Below are positions 18,167-26,279 of a DNA stretch of 64,000 nt, piece by piece (positions within the stretch are counted from its first letter, which is position 1; each line of letters begins with the position of its first letter). Where the stretch lies: NCBI GenBank assembly GCA_021816925.1, contig JAKAWQ010000012.1, forward strand, positions 1 to 64,000, given 5' to 3'. Both the position numbers and the translations under genes were made by a program. Under the pieces are notes generated by a model. That model searched no databases and was not told the origin of the DNA. It saw only the letters and a program-made list of their open reading frames with translations. The stretch comes from Pseudomonadota bacterium (GTDB lineage Bacteria > Pseudomonadota > Alphaproteobacteria > Acetobacterales > Acetobacteraceae).

Positions 18167-19437
18167 CCGAATACTCGCCGCCCTCCCTTCCACGTGCCGA
18201 GAAGACGGCCCTCCAAAGCGCGGCCGTCGAAGGGCGTGTTCTGCGCCTTGCCGGGAAGGCGCCCGGCTTCCACCTGCCAGGCTCTCTCGGGAGCGAACAA
18301 GCAAAGATCGGCGGCGGCACCGGCGCTGAGCCGCCCGGCCGCAACACCGAGCAGCCTGGCCGGTCCCGCGGTGAGAAGTCCGATCGCGCGCTGAAGCGGC
18401 AGCGTTCCATTGTGCACCAGGACCAGCGTCACTGCGAGCAGCGTTGCCAGCCCTGCCCCGCCCGGCGCCGCCTGTGCAAACGGCAGCCGTTTGTCGTCGG
18501 CATCGCGTGGCTGATGGTCCGAGGCGATCGCATCGATCGTCCCGTCGACGAGCGCCCGGCACACCGCCTGCCGGTCAGCCTCTGGCCGAAGCGGCGGGGA
18601 AAGCTTGGCATAGGTTCGAAAATCGCCGATCGCCGACTCGTTGAGGTCGAAATAGGGAGGTGCCGTATCGCAGCTCACGGCAAGCCCGTCTTCTTTAGCC
18701 GCGCGGATGAGATCGAGCGCCTCGGCGGTCGAGACATGAGCGAAATGCACCGCTCCCCCCGTCAGCCGCGCGAGCCGGATGTCGCGCGCCACCTGAATCG
18801 CCTCGGCCGCGGCCGGTATCCCCGCGAGACCGAGCCGCGTGGCGAGCGGCCCCTCCGTTGCGGTCCCGCCTGCCGCAAGCGTCGGCTCTTCGGGGTGCTG
18901 CACGATCATCGCACCGAACCCCCGCGCGTAGGAAAGCGCGAGCCGCATCACCTGTGCCGGCCCGACCGTCCGCGCGCCGTCGCTGAACGCAACCGCCCCC
19001 GCCTCGCGCAACAAGCCAAGCTCCGCCAGCGCCTCCCCCGCACAGCCGCGCGTGACCGCCCCGTACGGCAGGATCGTGAGGCTCCCCGTCTCCTCGCCAC
19101 GCGCGGCGAGAAGACGCACGAGCGCCGGATCGTCGATCGCGGGCTGGCTGTCCGGCAGGCAGGCGAGCGTGGTGATGCCGCCCGCCGCCGCCGCCGCCGC
19201 CGCCGAGGTGATCGTCTCGCGATACTCGAACCCCGGCTCGCCAAGTGAGGCCCGCATATCGACAAGTCCAGGGCAGAGCACCGCGCCGCTCCCCTCGATT
19301 ATCTCCGCGCCTTCCGGCACACCGAGCGCCGTGCCCAGGTCGGCGATCTTCCCCTCGCGCACCAGAAGCTCGCCAGCGCGATCAAGGCCGGCCGTCGGAT
19401 CGAGCAGACGAACGCCGCGAAAGAGCGTGTCGGTCAT
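18163..19437 (-). CDS. pyrC: Dihydroorotase-like protein (PyrC'/PyrX type), probably non-catalytic
   Basis: A 424-residue amidohydrolase-fold protein next to pyrB. Overall it is a type I dihydroorotase (ADLGTALGVPEGAEIIEGSG, FAHVSTAEALDLIRAAK, GLATLL). The metal-binding DxHxHLREPG motif, however, reads DMRASLGEPG (residues 60-69), so both histidines and the substrate arginine are gone. The later DHAPH motif reads SDHQPRD. That pattern fits the inactive PyrC' subunits that assemble with aspartate transcarbamoylase in pseudomonads and relatives. A working dihydroorotase would then be encoded elsewhere. The ATG at 19437 shares one base with the pyrB stop. Confidence 0.82.
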   Translation of the reverse strand: MTDTLFRGVRLLDPTAGLDRAGELLVREGKIADLGTALGVPEGAEIIEGSGAVLCPGLVDMRASLGEPGFEYRETITSAAAAAAAGGITTLACLPDSQPAIDDPALVRLLAARGEETGSLTILPYGAVTRGCAGEALAELGLLREAGAVAFSDGARTVGPAQVMRLALSYARGFGAMIVQHPEEPTLAAGGTATEGPLATRLGLAGIPAAAEAIQVARDIRLARLTGGAVHFAHVSTAEALDLIRAAKEDGLAVSCDTAPPYFDLNESAIGDFRTYAKLSPPLRPEADRQAVCRALVDGTIDAIASDHQPRDADDKRLPFAQAAPGGAGLATLLAVTLVLVHNGTLPLQRAIGLLTAGPARLLGVAAGRLSAGAAADLCLFAPERAWQVEAGRLPGKAQNTPFDGRALEGRLLGTWKGGRRVFG

Positions 19438-20372
19438 CAGGCGTTCCGCCGCGGGCCGCGCGCAAGCGTATCCAGAACCGCCATCCTGACGGCGACCCCC
19501 ATCTCCACCTGCTCGCGGATCAGGCTCCTCTCCGGATCGTCGGCAACCCGACTTTCGATCTCCACACCGCGGTTCATCGGCCCTGGGTGCATCACCAGCG
19601 CATCCGGCCGCGCGTAGCTGAGCTTTTCCTCGTCCAACCCATAAAAGCGGAAGAACTCGCGCACGCTCGGCACCTGCCCGCCGGCCATGCGCTCCCGCTG
19701 CAGGCGCAGCATCATGACGATATCAACCCCGGCAAGCCCTGCCCTCATGTCATGGAACACCGCCACGCCCAGCTCCTCGACCCCCTGCGGCAGCAGCGTC
19801 GGCGGACCGACCACGCGCACCCGGCTGCCCATCGCGGTCAGGAGATGGATGTTCGAGCGCGCCACCCGCGAATGCCCGATGTCGCCGCAAATCGCCACCT
19901 CGAGCCCTTCGAGCCGGCCCTTGCGCCGGCGGATGGTGAGCGCGTCCAGGAGCGCCTGGGTGGGATGCTCGTGCATGCCGTCCCCGGCATTGATCACGGC
20001 TGCATCCACCTTCTGGGCAAGCAGGCTGGGCGCGCCGGACTGGTCGTGGCGCGCCACCAGCAGATCGCACTGCATCGCATTGAGGGTAGCCGCGGTGTCG
20101 AGCAGCGTCTCGCCCTTGTTCACGCTCGAGGTCGCAACCGACATGTTGATCACATCCGCCCCGAGCCGCTTGCCGGCAAGCTCGAAACTTGTGCGTGTGC
20201 GCGTCGAATCCTCGAAAAAGAGGTTGATCAATGTCTTGCCGCGCAACAGGTCGCGCGCGGTCTTGCCGGAACGGTTGAGCAGCACGTAGCTCTCGGCCAG
20301 ATCGAGCAGATGCGCAATCTCCAGCGGATCAAGCCCCTCGATCGCGAGCAGATGGCGGTGCGCGTAGGCCAG
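19437..20372 (-). CDS. pyrB: Aspartate carbamoyltransferase catalytic subunit
   Basis: Catalyses carbamoyl phosphate plus aspartate to carbamoyl aspartate in pyrimidine synthesis. Motifs: the carbamoyl-phosphate loop [56 protein letters not shown], and the C-terminal [11 protein letters not shown]. Family similarity extends upstream of the first GTG (20285) through [18 protein letters not shown]. In that frame no ATG, GTG or TTG occurs before an upstream stop. The likely start is therefore the CTG at 20372 or one of the ACG codons at 20375/20378, behind a GGGGGAG ribosome site. Either a non-canonical start or a start-codon mutation is present; the 5' end is uncertain. Confidence 0.93.
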   Translation of the reverse strand: MAYAHRHLLAIEGLDPLEIAHLLDLAESYVLLNRSGKTARDLLRGKTLINLFFEDSTRTRTSFELAGKRLGADVINMSVATSSVNKGETLLDTAATLNAMQCDLLVARHDQSGAPSLLAQKVDAAVINAGDGMHEHPTQALLDALTIRRRKGRLEGLEVAICGDIGHSRVARSNIHLLTAMGSRVRVVGPPTLLPQGVEELGVAVFHDMRAGLAGVDIVMMLRLQRERMAGGQVPSVREFFRFYGLDEEKLSYARPDALVMHPGPMNRGVEIESRVADDPERSLIREQVEMGVAVRMAVLDTLARGPRRNA

Positions 20373-20469
20373 CGTCGTCTCTCCCCCGTGCGCAACCGCA
20401 CGTTACAGGCGGTTCTTCCCGCCCGCCAGGGGATGGCGCTCCGGCGCCCACACCCTCCCCGCGCGCCGC

Positions 20470-22035
20470 CTAACGGTTCGGGTCGCCCACGCGCGGCGGC
20501 ACGGCGATGAACGGCCGGTTGCTCGAGCCACCGAAATAGGCCGGATTCTCCACCGTGAAACGGCGGTGGATCACCCAGGCACTCGTCATCTGAACAACCG
20601 CCACGCCGCCGCGCAAGATCGAGAACCGCGGCCGCCCCGGTTCGGCAGGGATCGAGAACAGCGGCAGCCCGGGAGGCTCCTGGTGGCGGAATACGCGGCT
20701 CCCCACCGCGATCGCGAGCGTCGCGGGCGTGGTCAGGGAGGCCAGCATCTTAATTCGGTTTGCGACCGCCGTCCGCCTCATCGGCTGCATGACGGCATCC
20801 GTCGTCCGCCCGCTCGGAATGATCTCCGTCCGCTCCGAATAATAGAGCGCATCGTGCACGATCGGTGGCGGCGCTCCCGCCTTGAACCAGGCGTTGAAGT
20901 AGGCGGTGAGATCGTAGAACACGAACTGCGTACCCTCCGAAGGCGAGATGCCGGTTGTCTCGAAATAGTCATTCCAGGTGACGATGTTCACGAAACGAAC
21001 AGCCCGGCGGATTGCCGTGCCCTACAGCAGGCGGAAGGCGCTGGTGTTGCGCATCTCCCAGAAGCGCGACACCTTGGGCAGCACGTCCTGGGGTGCGAGC
21101 GGCATCGTCATGCGCAAGGTGTACGGGGTCATGGCCGCGAAGAAGCCCCGGAATCCGCCGCCTTCGATCGCATTCACGTCACGCTCGCCCCAGGCCGACA
21201 TCGCATAGCCGGGCGGGGCGAAAGAGCGCGCCTCGCGCCGCCAACCGAGCAGGACCGGGATGAAGGCAGTTTCTCTCCCGCGCCCCCGGAGATCAGCGAG
21301 CACGCTCAGCCGGTATGGCGCGCCCAGGTCACCCGGCGCAAACGGGGGCGACACCAGCCTTCCGTCCGCCAGCTGATCCGCCGAAGGATAGCGCGCGAGG
21401 GTCGCGATCGCGTCCGCCATGCGCATCCCGGGCACCGCGCGCAGCGCTGCCGAATCAGGCTGGATGACGATGCGGAACCCGGCCGCAACCTCCGATGCGG
21501 TCCGCATCAGCATGTTGATCCGATCCCAGGCGTTGAACGGCCTGCCCGGTGCGATGCGCAAGAGGTCGCACGCGAACGCGTCGAGGCCGCTCCGCTCGCA
21601 TGATTTCTAATGCGTAATTGATTTGCCGCCGGTCGGCGGAGGGCCGGGGACCCACCGGCAGCGGCCTGTCGCGCAGGTACCCGCCGATGCGGCGGAACTG
21701 ACCGTGCTCCCCTTCCCCGTTGAGCGGAACGCGATGGTATGCATCATTGCCGGCAGGCACGTTGCCGAGCGGGAGCGGATAGGGCGGGAAATAATGGGCG
21801 AACGTGGTGTGCGGCGCCGCCCTCGGCACCCGCGAGGCGGGTTCCGGAACAGCAGGATCCCGGGCGGGGACTCGGGGGGCTACAAACGCTGCGGCCGCGC
21901 TTCGGATGCGCGCCCATTCCGCCGGCGAGGGCGGGCTGGCTGCGCGCACGCCGCGCCCGGCGCCAGCAGGATCAGGCCAACAACGGCCGCCAAGAGGGCC
22001 TGCGGCCCATCCGCCACTCGTCGCATTCGGATCAT
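20470..22035 (-). pseudogene. Secreted GH71-type (endo-1,3-alpha-glucanase-like) glycoside hydrolase, disrupted
   Basis: The pieces in order on the minus strand are: a signal peptide from ATG 22035 (LLAAVVGLILLAPGAACAQ); a second frame with TTFAHYFPPYPLPLGN, YHRVPLNGEG and GGYLRDRPLP; a third frame with SGLDAFACDLLRIAPG, FRIVIQPD and FIPVLLGWRREARSF; then, after a TAG at 21022-21024, the same frame continues with FVNIVTWNDYFETTGISPSEG to a TAG at 20470-20472. Frameshifts fall near 21940 and 21590. HYFPPYPL, GGYLRDRPLP and VTWNDYFETTG are features I associate with GH71 glucanases. Two shifts and an internal stop make it a pseudogene unless the assembly is wrong. Confidence 0.68.
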
Positions 22036-22353
22036 CTTCCGATTACTCACGGCTATCACTGGCCGGCCGCGTGCAGACGCCGCCCGGTTCCTCGGCTCGC
22101 CCTGCGCCCCGGCCCAAGGCACGCCGAGGGTTCACCCCAGTCCGTTGAAACTAAAGGGCGGAACCGCCCTCGGCCAATCACGATCGGAGCCTTCGATCGC
22201 CAGCCGCCCTGGCGCTTGCCGGGTCCTTGCCGAACCGGGCCGCTCTGCGGTCGGGTAACTTGTACGCGGTCACCGCCGCTCCAGGCGATATTCCCTCGAC
22301 ACGCTTTGTCGGCGCTTGTTAAATTGTGCTGGAGGCAAACAAATCCTCACGGG
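22036..22353. other. Intergenic region between GH71 pseudogene and glycan locus
   Basis: About 320 bp without a recognisable gene. It contains the short palindrome GGGCGGAACCGCCC (22156-22169), not followed by a T-run, and a candidate promoter at 22296-22324 facing right. Confidence 0.5.
22296..22324 (+). promoter_or_regulatory. Candidate sigma70-type promoter for the glycosyltransferase locus
   Basis: TCGACA (22296-22301), a 17-base spacer, then TTAAAT (22319-22324), about 30 bases before the first possible start codon at 22354. The -35 matches 5 of 6 consensus bases and the -10 matches 4 of 6. The AT-rich -10 stands out from GC-rich surroundings. Confidence 0.45.
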
Positions 22354-22881
22354 ATGGGCGAGAGCATGAAACTGGACAGCATTCTTGTTCCACAACGAAA
22401 GAGCAAGGCGAAGGCGGAAATCAAGGACGCCAAGAGCACGATAACCCGCGATGACAAGTCATCTGCGCTTTCCTTTGCCGAGATGCTGTTCGAGAGCCAT
22501 CTTGCCGGTTCCGGGGATGCCCCCCGGTTCGAAATCTCGCGGCAGTTCCTGATCCGTCTCCTGCGTCCCATGTTTGACATGGTGCGCTTCGAACCGAAAT
22601 GGTACCAGTCTGCGTACCCCGACATCGCCGCCGCATGTCAGGCCGGCGCACTCACCGACCTCAAGGCACATTATTGCGAGTTCGGGTTTTTCGAGCATCG
22701 GCTTCCCTGCTTCGTGCGTGTCGACGACACGTTCTACCTTGGCGAGTACCCCGACATCGGCGTTGCCGTTTCGGAGGGCAGGGTTGCGTCGGCGCAGTGG
22801 CATTTCGAAACCTTCGGCTTCCGTGAGGGCCGCGTGCCATCGCGCGGCTGGCGCTTTTCCGATCTCTTGGTTGACGATTAG
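22354..22881 (+). CDS. Small protein with two YPD-type repeats, glycosyltransferase-associated
   Basis: A 175-residue (ATG 22354) or 171-residue (ATG 22366) protein without a signal peptide or membrane segment. The first 30 residues are Lys-rich. Two repeats of about 35 residues occur at 83-117 (WYQSAYPDIAAACQAG to HYCEFGFFEHRLP) and 128-161 (YLGEYPDIGVAVSEG to HFETFGFREGRVP). The same repeat opens the next gene, a glycosyltransferase. I know this unit only as a recurring element in alphaproteobacterial glycan proteins and know no assigned function. It could be a docking or carbohydrate-binding module. Position and shared repeat suggest it works with the two glycosyltransferases downstream. 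Confidence 0.7.
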   Translation: MGESMKLDSILVPQRKSKAKAEIKDAKSTITRDDKSSALSFAEMLFESHLAGSGDAPRFEISRQFLIRLLRPMFDMVRFEPKWYQSAYPDIAAACQAGALTDLKAHYCEFGFFEHRLPCFVRVDDTFYLGEYPDIGVAVSEGRVASAQWHFETFGFREGRVPSRGWRFSDLLVDD

Positions 22882-23058
22882 TCGCGGTCTCGTAGCGGCG
22901 GACGTGCGGCTCGGGCGGGCAGCCCGGTGCCGCCGCGTGCCCTCTCCGCAGCTACTCACGTTTCCCGCCCAACGCGATCTGCTTTATGCCTTGCGCCACG
23001 ACCCCCGAGAATCCGTGGCGGCTGCGTTCCCTCCCGCAGCCCACGCTGAGCGGAACCG

Positions 23059-24558
23059 GTGATGGACGCAGAGCTTGCCTACCTCAAGCGCTATCCCGAC
23101 GTGGCCGGAGCCATCAAGGCCGGAACCGTCACTTCTGCGCTTGAGCATTTCCTGAATTACGGACGCTTCGAGGGTCGGGTATGGCTCGGGCCGGAACGAA
23201 CCGCCGCCGGATCGGAGCCGGTTCCTGAGCCGCCCCCTCCCGAACCGGCCGCGGTGGCCCACAACTGCGACGCCATCCTGCTCACGCAGGGATTCCTCTT
23301 CGTCGATGGCTGGGTTGACGATCGCTTCGATGGGCTCGCGGCCATCGAGGTCGCAGTCGACGGCGCAGGCCCGGTACTCTCGCTTCCTTCCTGCCGCTAT
23401 CGCCGCCAGGACGTCGAGCAGCACCTCGGTCTCTCCTCCACCTTCGAAAGCGGCTTCTGGCAGTTGTTCCGGATTCCGGCCGATCTCGGACTCGGACCGA
23501 TCGGACTCCGGCTCCGGCTCGCCTCGGGACGGGCGGTTGCGCTCGGCGCCGGCAATGTCGTGCGGCTTTCGCTTCGAGAGCATTTCGAGGCGTTCCTCGG
23601 CTTCTACGGCCGACGCCAGCTCATCGGCAGCCTGGTTGCCCGCTCGTTCTCCGAGCTTGGCCTCGGCCTCGCCGGGACGATCGAGCACATGCACAACGCC
23701 ATCCGTACCACACGCGCGGCAACCAGCGAGGGCACTTACGGTCGCCGCCCATCGCGCCCGCTGCTTTCCTTCGTCTGCTGCATCTATGGCATCCCGGATT
23801 TCCTGTTCCTGCAGGTGGCACAGTTCGCGCGCTATGCGAACCTCGAGCGCTGCGAATTCATCTACGTCAACAACAGCCCCGAGCTCGAGGAAGTGCTGCA
23901 CCGTGATGCCGAGATAGCCGCGTTCCTCTTCCGCACCTCCGTAAGCGTAATCTCGCTCAACCAGAATACCGGCTTTTCGCACGCCAACAATGTCGGCATT
24001 GCCGAGGCCCGCAGCCAGACCATCGTCGTGATCAATCCCGACGTCTTCCCGTACAGCGCGGCCAGCTTTGGCACACTCTCGCGACTCGCGCAGAAGACGC
24101 GGCACGCGCTCATCGGCGGCAAGCTCTTTTATGCCGACGGCACGGTCATGCATGGAGGCATGATCTTCATCGCCGATCCTCGCCACTCCGCGCTCGCGCG
24201 CACGAAGGTCTGGACCGTCGAGCATCCGCGCAAGGGCTTCCCTGATCTCGGAGACAGCGACACCACTCCGGTCCCCGCGGTCAGCGGCGCGCTGATGGTG
24301 TTCGACCGGGCCGATTACGACAAGCTCGGCGGCTTCGACGAACGCTTCATCTATGGTCACTACGAGGATGCGGACCTCTGCCTCCGCTTCGCCGACAAGG
24401 GATGGAAGGTGCTCTACGACGCCTCCCTTACCTTCTGGCACTACGAGGGCAGGGGCTCGATCAAGCGGCCCGAGCACGCCGGTGCGGTGCATTACAACCG
24501 CTGGCTTTTCTCGCGCACCTGGTCGGCGTCGCTCTCGCGGCAGAATAGCGAGGCCTGA
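23059..24558 (+). CDS. Family 2 glycosyltransferase with N-terminal YPD repeat
   Basis: A 499-residue cytosolic transferase. It starts with one copy of the YPD repeat (YLKRYPDVAGAIKAG to HFLNYGRFEGRVW), then a beta-rich middle region of about 150 residues (FLFVDGWVDDRFDG). A GT-A fold catalytic domain follows from about residue 235: LSFVCCIYGIPDF, FIYVNNSPE, NQNTGFSHANNVGI, VVINPDVFPYS (the DxD-like NPD), then VSGALMVFDRADYDKLGGFDERF and YEDADLCLRFADKGW. The pattern is that of rhamnosyl/glycan GT2 enzymes. The start is GTG 23059 or the adjacent ATG 23062. The next gene begins at the base after its stop. Confidence 0.86.
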   Translation: MMDAELAYLKRYPDVAGAIKAGTVTSALEHFLNYGRFEGRVWLGPERTAAGSEPVPEPPPPEPAAVAHNCDAILLTQGFLFVDGWVDDRFDGLAAIEVAVDGAGPVLSLPSCRYRRQDVEQHLGLSSTFESGFWQLFRIPADLGLGPIGLRLRLASGRAVALGAGNVVRLSLREHFEAFLGFYGRRQLIGSLVARSFSELGLGLAGTIEHMHNAIRTTRAATSEGTYGRRPSRPLLSFVCCIYGIPDFLFLQVAQFARYANLERCEFIYVNNSPELEEVLHRDAEIAAFLFRTSVSVISLNQNTGFSHANNVGIAEARSQTIVVINPDVFPYSAASFGTLSRLAQKTRHALIGGKLFYADGTVMHGGMIFIADPRHSALARTKVWTVEHPRKGFPDLGDSDTTPVPAVSGALMVFDRADYDKLGGFDERFIYGHYEDADLCLRFADKGWKVLYDASLTFWHYEGRGSIKRPEHAGAVHYNRWLFSRTWSASLSRQNSEA

Positions 24559-25866
24559 ATGCGCATCCTCGAGATCAGCCTCTTTCATCCCGAGCTCATC
24601 CGAGGCGGCGCGCAGCAGGCCGCCTACGAGCTCTTCCTCGGCATGCGCAAGAGCGGCCTCGATGCGACCCTCCTCGCCTCGGCCGACCTCTCAGGCCCGA
24701 ATGCCCTCTTCAAGCCCGGCGCCATCATCACCGGCTTCGACGGCCGCGAGAACGAATTCCTGTTCCTCTCGGATGCCTTCGATCATGCGTGGCTGCGCAA
24801 TCTCAATGTCCGCGCCCTCAAATGGTTCGAGGAGTTCCTGCTCGACCGCAAGCCCGACGTCGTGCATTTCCATCACTTCCTCACCTTCGGACTCGAGCTC
24901 TTCCTGCTTGCCCGTCGCACACTGCCGAAGGCCAGGCTCTTCCTCACGTTGCACGAGTTCCTGGCAATCTGTCGCGCCGACGGGCATATGCTTCGCACCT
25001 TCGACAAGACCCTCTGTACATCTGCGTCGGCGGTGCGCTGCCACCAGTGCTTCCCCGATATCACCCCGGAGATGTTCCGACTGCGTGAGGATTGGATCAA
25101 GCAGGCTTTCGCCGTGTTCGACGGCTTCATCGCACCCACCGCGTTCGTGCGTGACCGCTATACGGCGTGGGGTCTGCCGCCACGCAAGATCCACGTCATT
25201 TCGAACGCGCAGACTGACTACGCCACACTCGAGTCCTGGCATCTTCGCCCGCCGTCGCCGGCCGGCCGCAGCCCCCGTCGCAACCGCTTCGCCTTCTTTG
25301 GCCAGCTCGTGGACGTCAAGGGCCTCGGTGTCGTGTTCGAGGCACTCGACATCTTCGCCAAACGCTACGACGAGGATCTCATCTTCGAGATCAACGGCTC
25401 CAACCTGAAGTTCGCCTCGGAAAAATTCCGCATCCGGTTTGACGAATTCATCTCCGGCAAACATCAGTTGCCGGAGCGCATCAAGGTGAGCTGGAACGGC
25501 AGCTATGCGATGACAGACCTCCCTTCACGCATGGGGCGGATCGACTGGGTGCTGGTGCCCTCGATCTGGTGGGAGATTTTCGGCCTCGTGCTTTCCGAGG
25601 CCTTCATGTTCCGCCGCCCGCCGATCGCAAGCCGCATCGGCGGCCTTGCCGAGCGCGTGCGCGGCGAGAAAGACGGCCTCCTGTTCGACGCCGGGGACGC
25701 CAGCGAGCTCGCGGACATCTTCTACCGCGCCATCACCGAGGAGGGCCTCTGGGAACGCCTCAGCGCCGCGAGTCCCGGGGTGCCCTCGGTTGAGAGCATC
25801 GTGGAATCGCACCTCAGGGTCTTCAGCGGTCGCGCCGGCGCCGTCCGTCGCGCCCGGGCCGCCTGA
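24559..25866 (+). CDS. Family 4 glycosyltransferase
   Basis: A 435-residue GT-B fold enzyme. The N-terminal half starts MRILEISLFHPELIRGGAQQ (shortened in the family as the glycine-rich donor/acceptor loop) and has DVVHFHHFLTFG and LHEFLAICRADGH. Cysteines cluster in LCTSASAVRCHQC, a feature of some GT4 enzymes with a metal-binding insertion. The C-terminal half has FFGQLVDVKG and the nucleotide-sugar EX7E motif EIFGLVLSE. Its ATG directly follows the stop of the GT2 gene, so the pair is co-transcribed and presumably builds the same glycan. Sugar donors cannot be read. Confidence 0.86.
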   Translation: MRILEISLFHPELIRGGAQQAAYELFLGMRKSGLDATLLASADLSGPNALFKPGAIITGFDGRENEFLFLSDAFDHAWLRNLNVRALKWFEEFLLDRKPDVVHFHHFLTFGLELFLLARRTLPKARLFLTLHEFLAICRADGHMLRTFDKTLCTSASAVRCHQCFPDITPEMFRLREDWIKQAFAVFDGFIAPTAFVRDRYTAWGLPPRKIHVISNAQTDYATLESWHLRPPSPAGRSPRRNRFAFFGQLVDVKGLGVVFEALDIFAKRYDEDLIFEINGSNLKFASEKFRIRFDEFISGKHQLPERIKVSWNGSYAMTDLPSRMGRIDWVLVPSIWWEIFGLVLSEAFMFRRPPIASRIGGLAERVRGEKDGLLFDAGDASELADIFYRAITEEGLWERLSAASPGVPSVESIVESHLRVFSGRAGAVRRARAA

Positions 25867-26279
25867 CCGGCGCCACCGAGGCTTTGCCGCCGCGCGCCTG
25901 TGTCGGCCGCCTGGCCCGCTCCTGCGGCCTTCCGGTCGGCCCTGGCGAGGCACCGTGGGGCATTCCGTGCCGTCCGGCTCCCCGTTCGCTTGCCCCTCGA
26001 TCGCCCGCGCTCCGATGAACGAGTGCCCGGTGCGGCGGCGGTCGGACGTGATGCAGTCTGATCGCTGCCGGGCCCGAGGCAAGATGTCCGCCCTGCCGGA
26101 TCTGCGGATCTCACATGAACTTGAAGCACCTGCACGAATCGGGCCACCTGCCCTAGTTTCGCCATGGCAGGGGCCGATCGTGGGTCCTGGGCGATCGAGC
26201 AGCAAGTGCCCGCTGAAGGGGTGCTTGCCACTTTTTGTGTGGCCCGCGCCGGCAAAGAGGCGGGAAAGACGGGGCTGCG
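25867..26279. other. Intergenic region before the TSUP permease
   Basis: About 410 bp with no recognisable gene. The only clear structure is the hairpin with T-run at 26202-26235. Confidence 0.5.
26202..26235 (+). terminator. Rho-independent terminator or attenuator hairpin
   Basis: GCAAGTGCCC (26202-26211) pairs with GGGTGCTTGC (26219-26228) over ten base pairs including two G-T pairs, with a 7-nt loop, followed by CAC and TTTTT. It lies about 335 bases after the glycosyltransferases and only 45 bases before the permease ATG. It could end the upstream transcript or act as an attenuator for the permease. Confidence 0.5.

Noticed and set aside
9597-21024. TAG read as an amino acid (amber recoding)
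   Set aside because: rpmG and the peptide-binding protein end in TAG at the correct place, and the genes with internal TAGs also carry frameshifts, so decay is simpler.
22156-22169. GGGCGGAACCGCCC as a terminator
   Set aside because: The stem is short with a 2-base centre and no T-run; left as an unexplained palindrome.
22882-23058. Coding continuation between the repeat protein and the glycosyltransferase
   Set aside because: The open frame here is Arg/Ala/Pro-rich without the repeat; no evidence for a lost gene.
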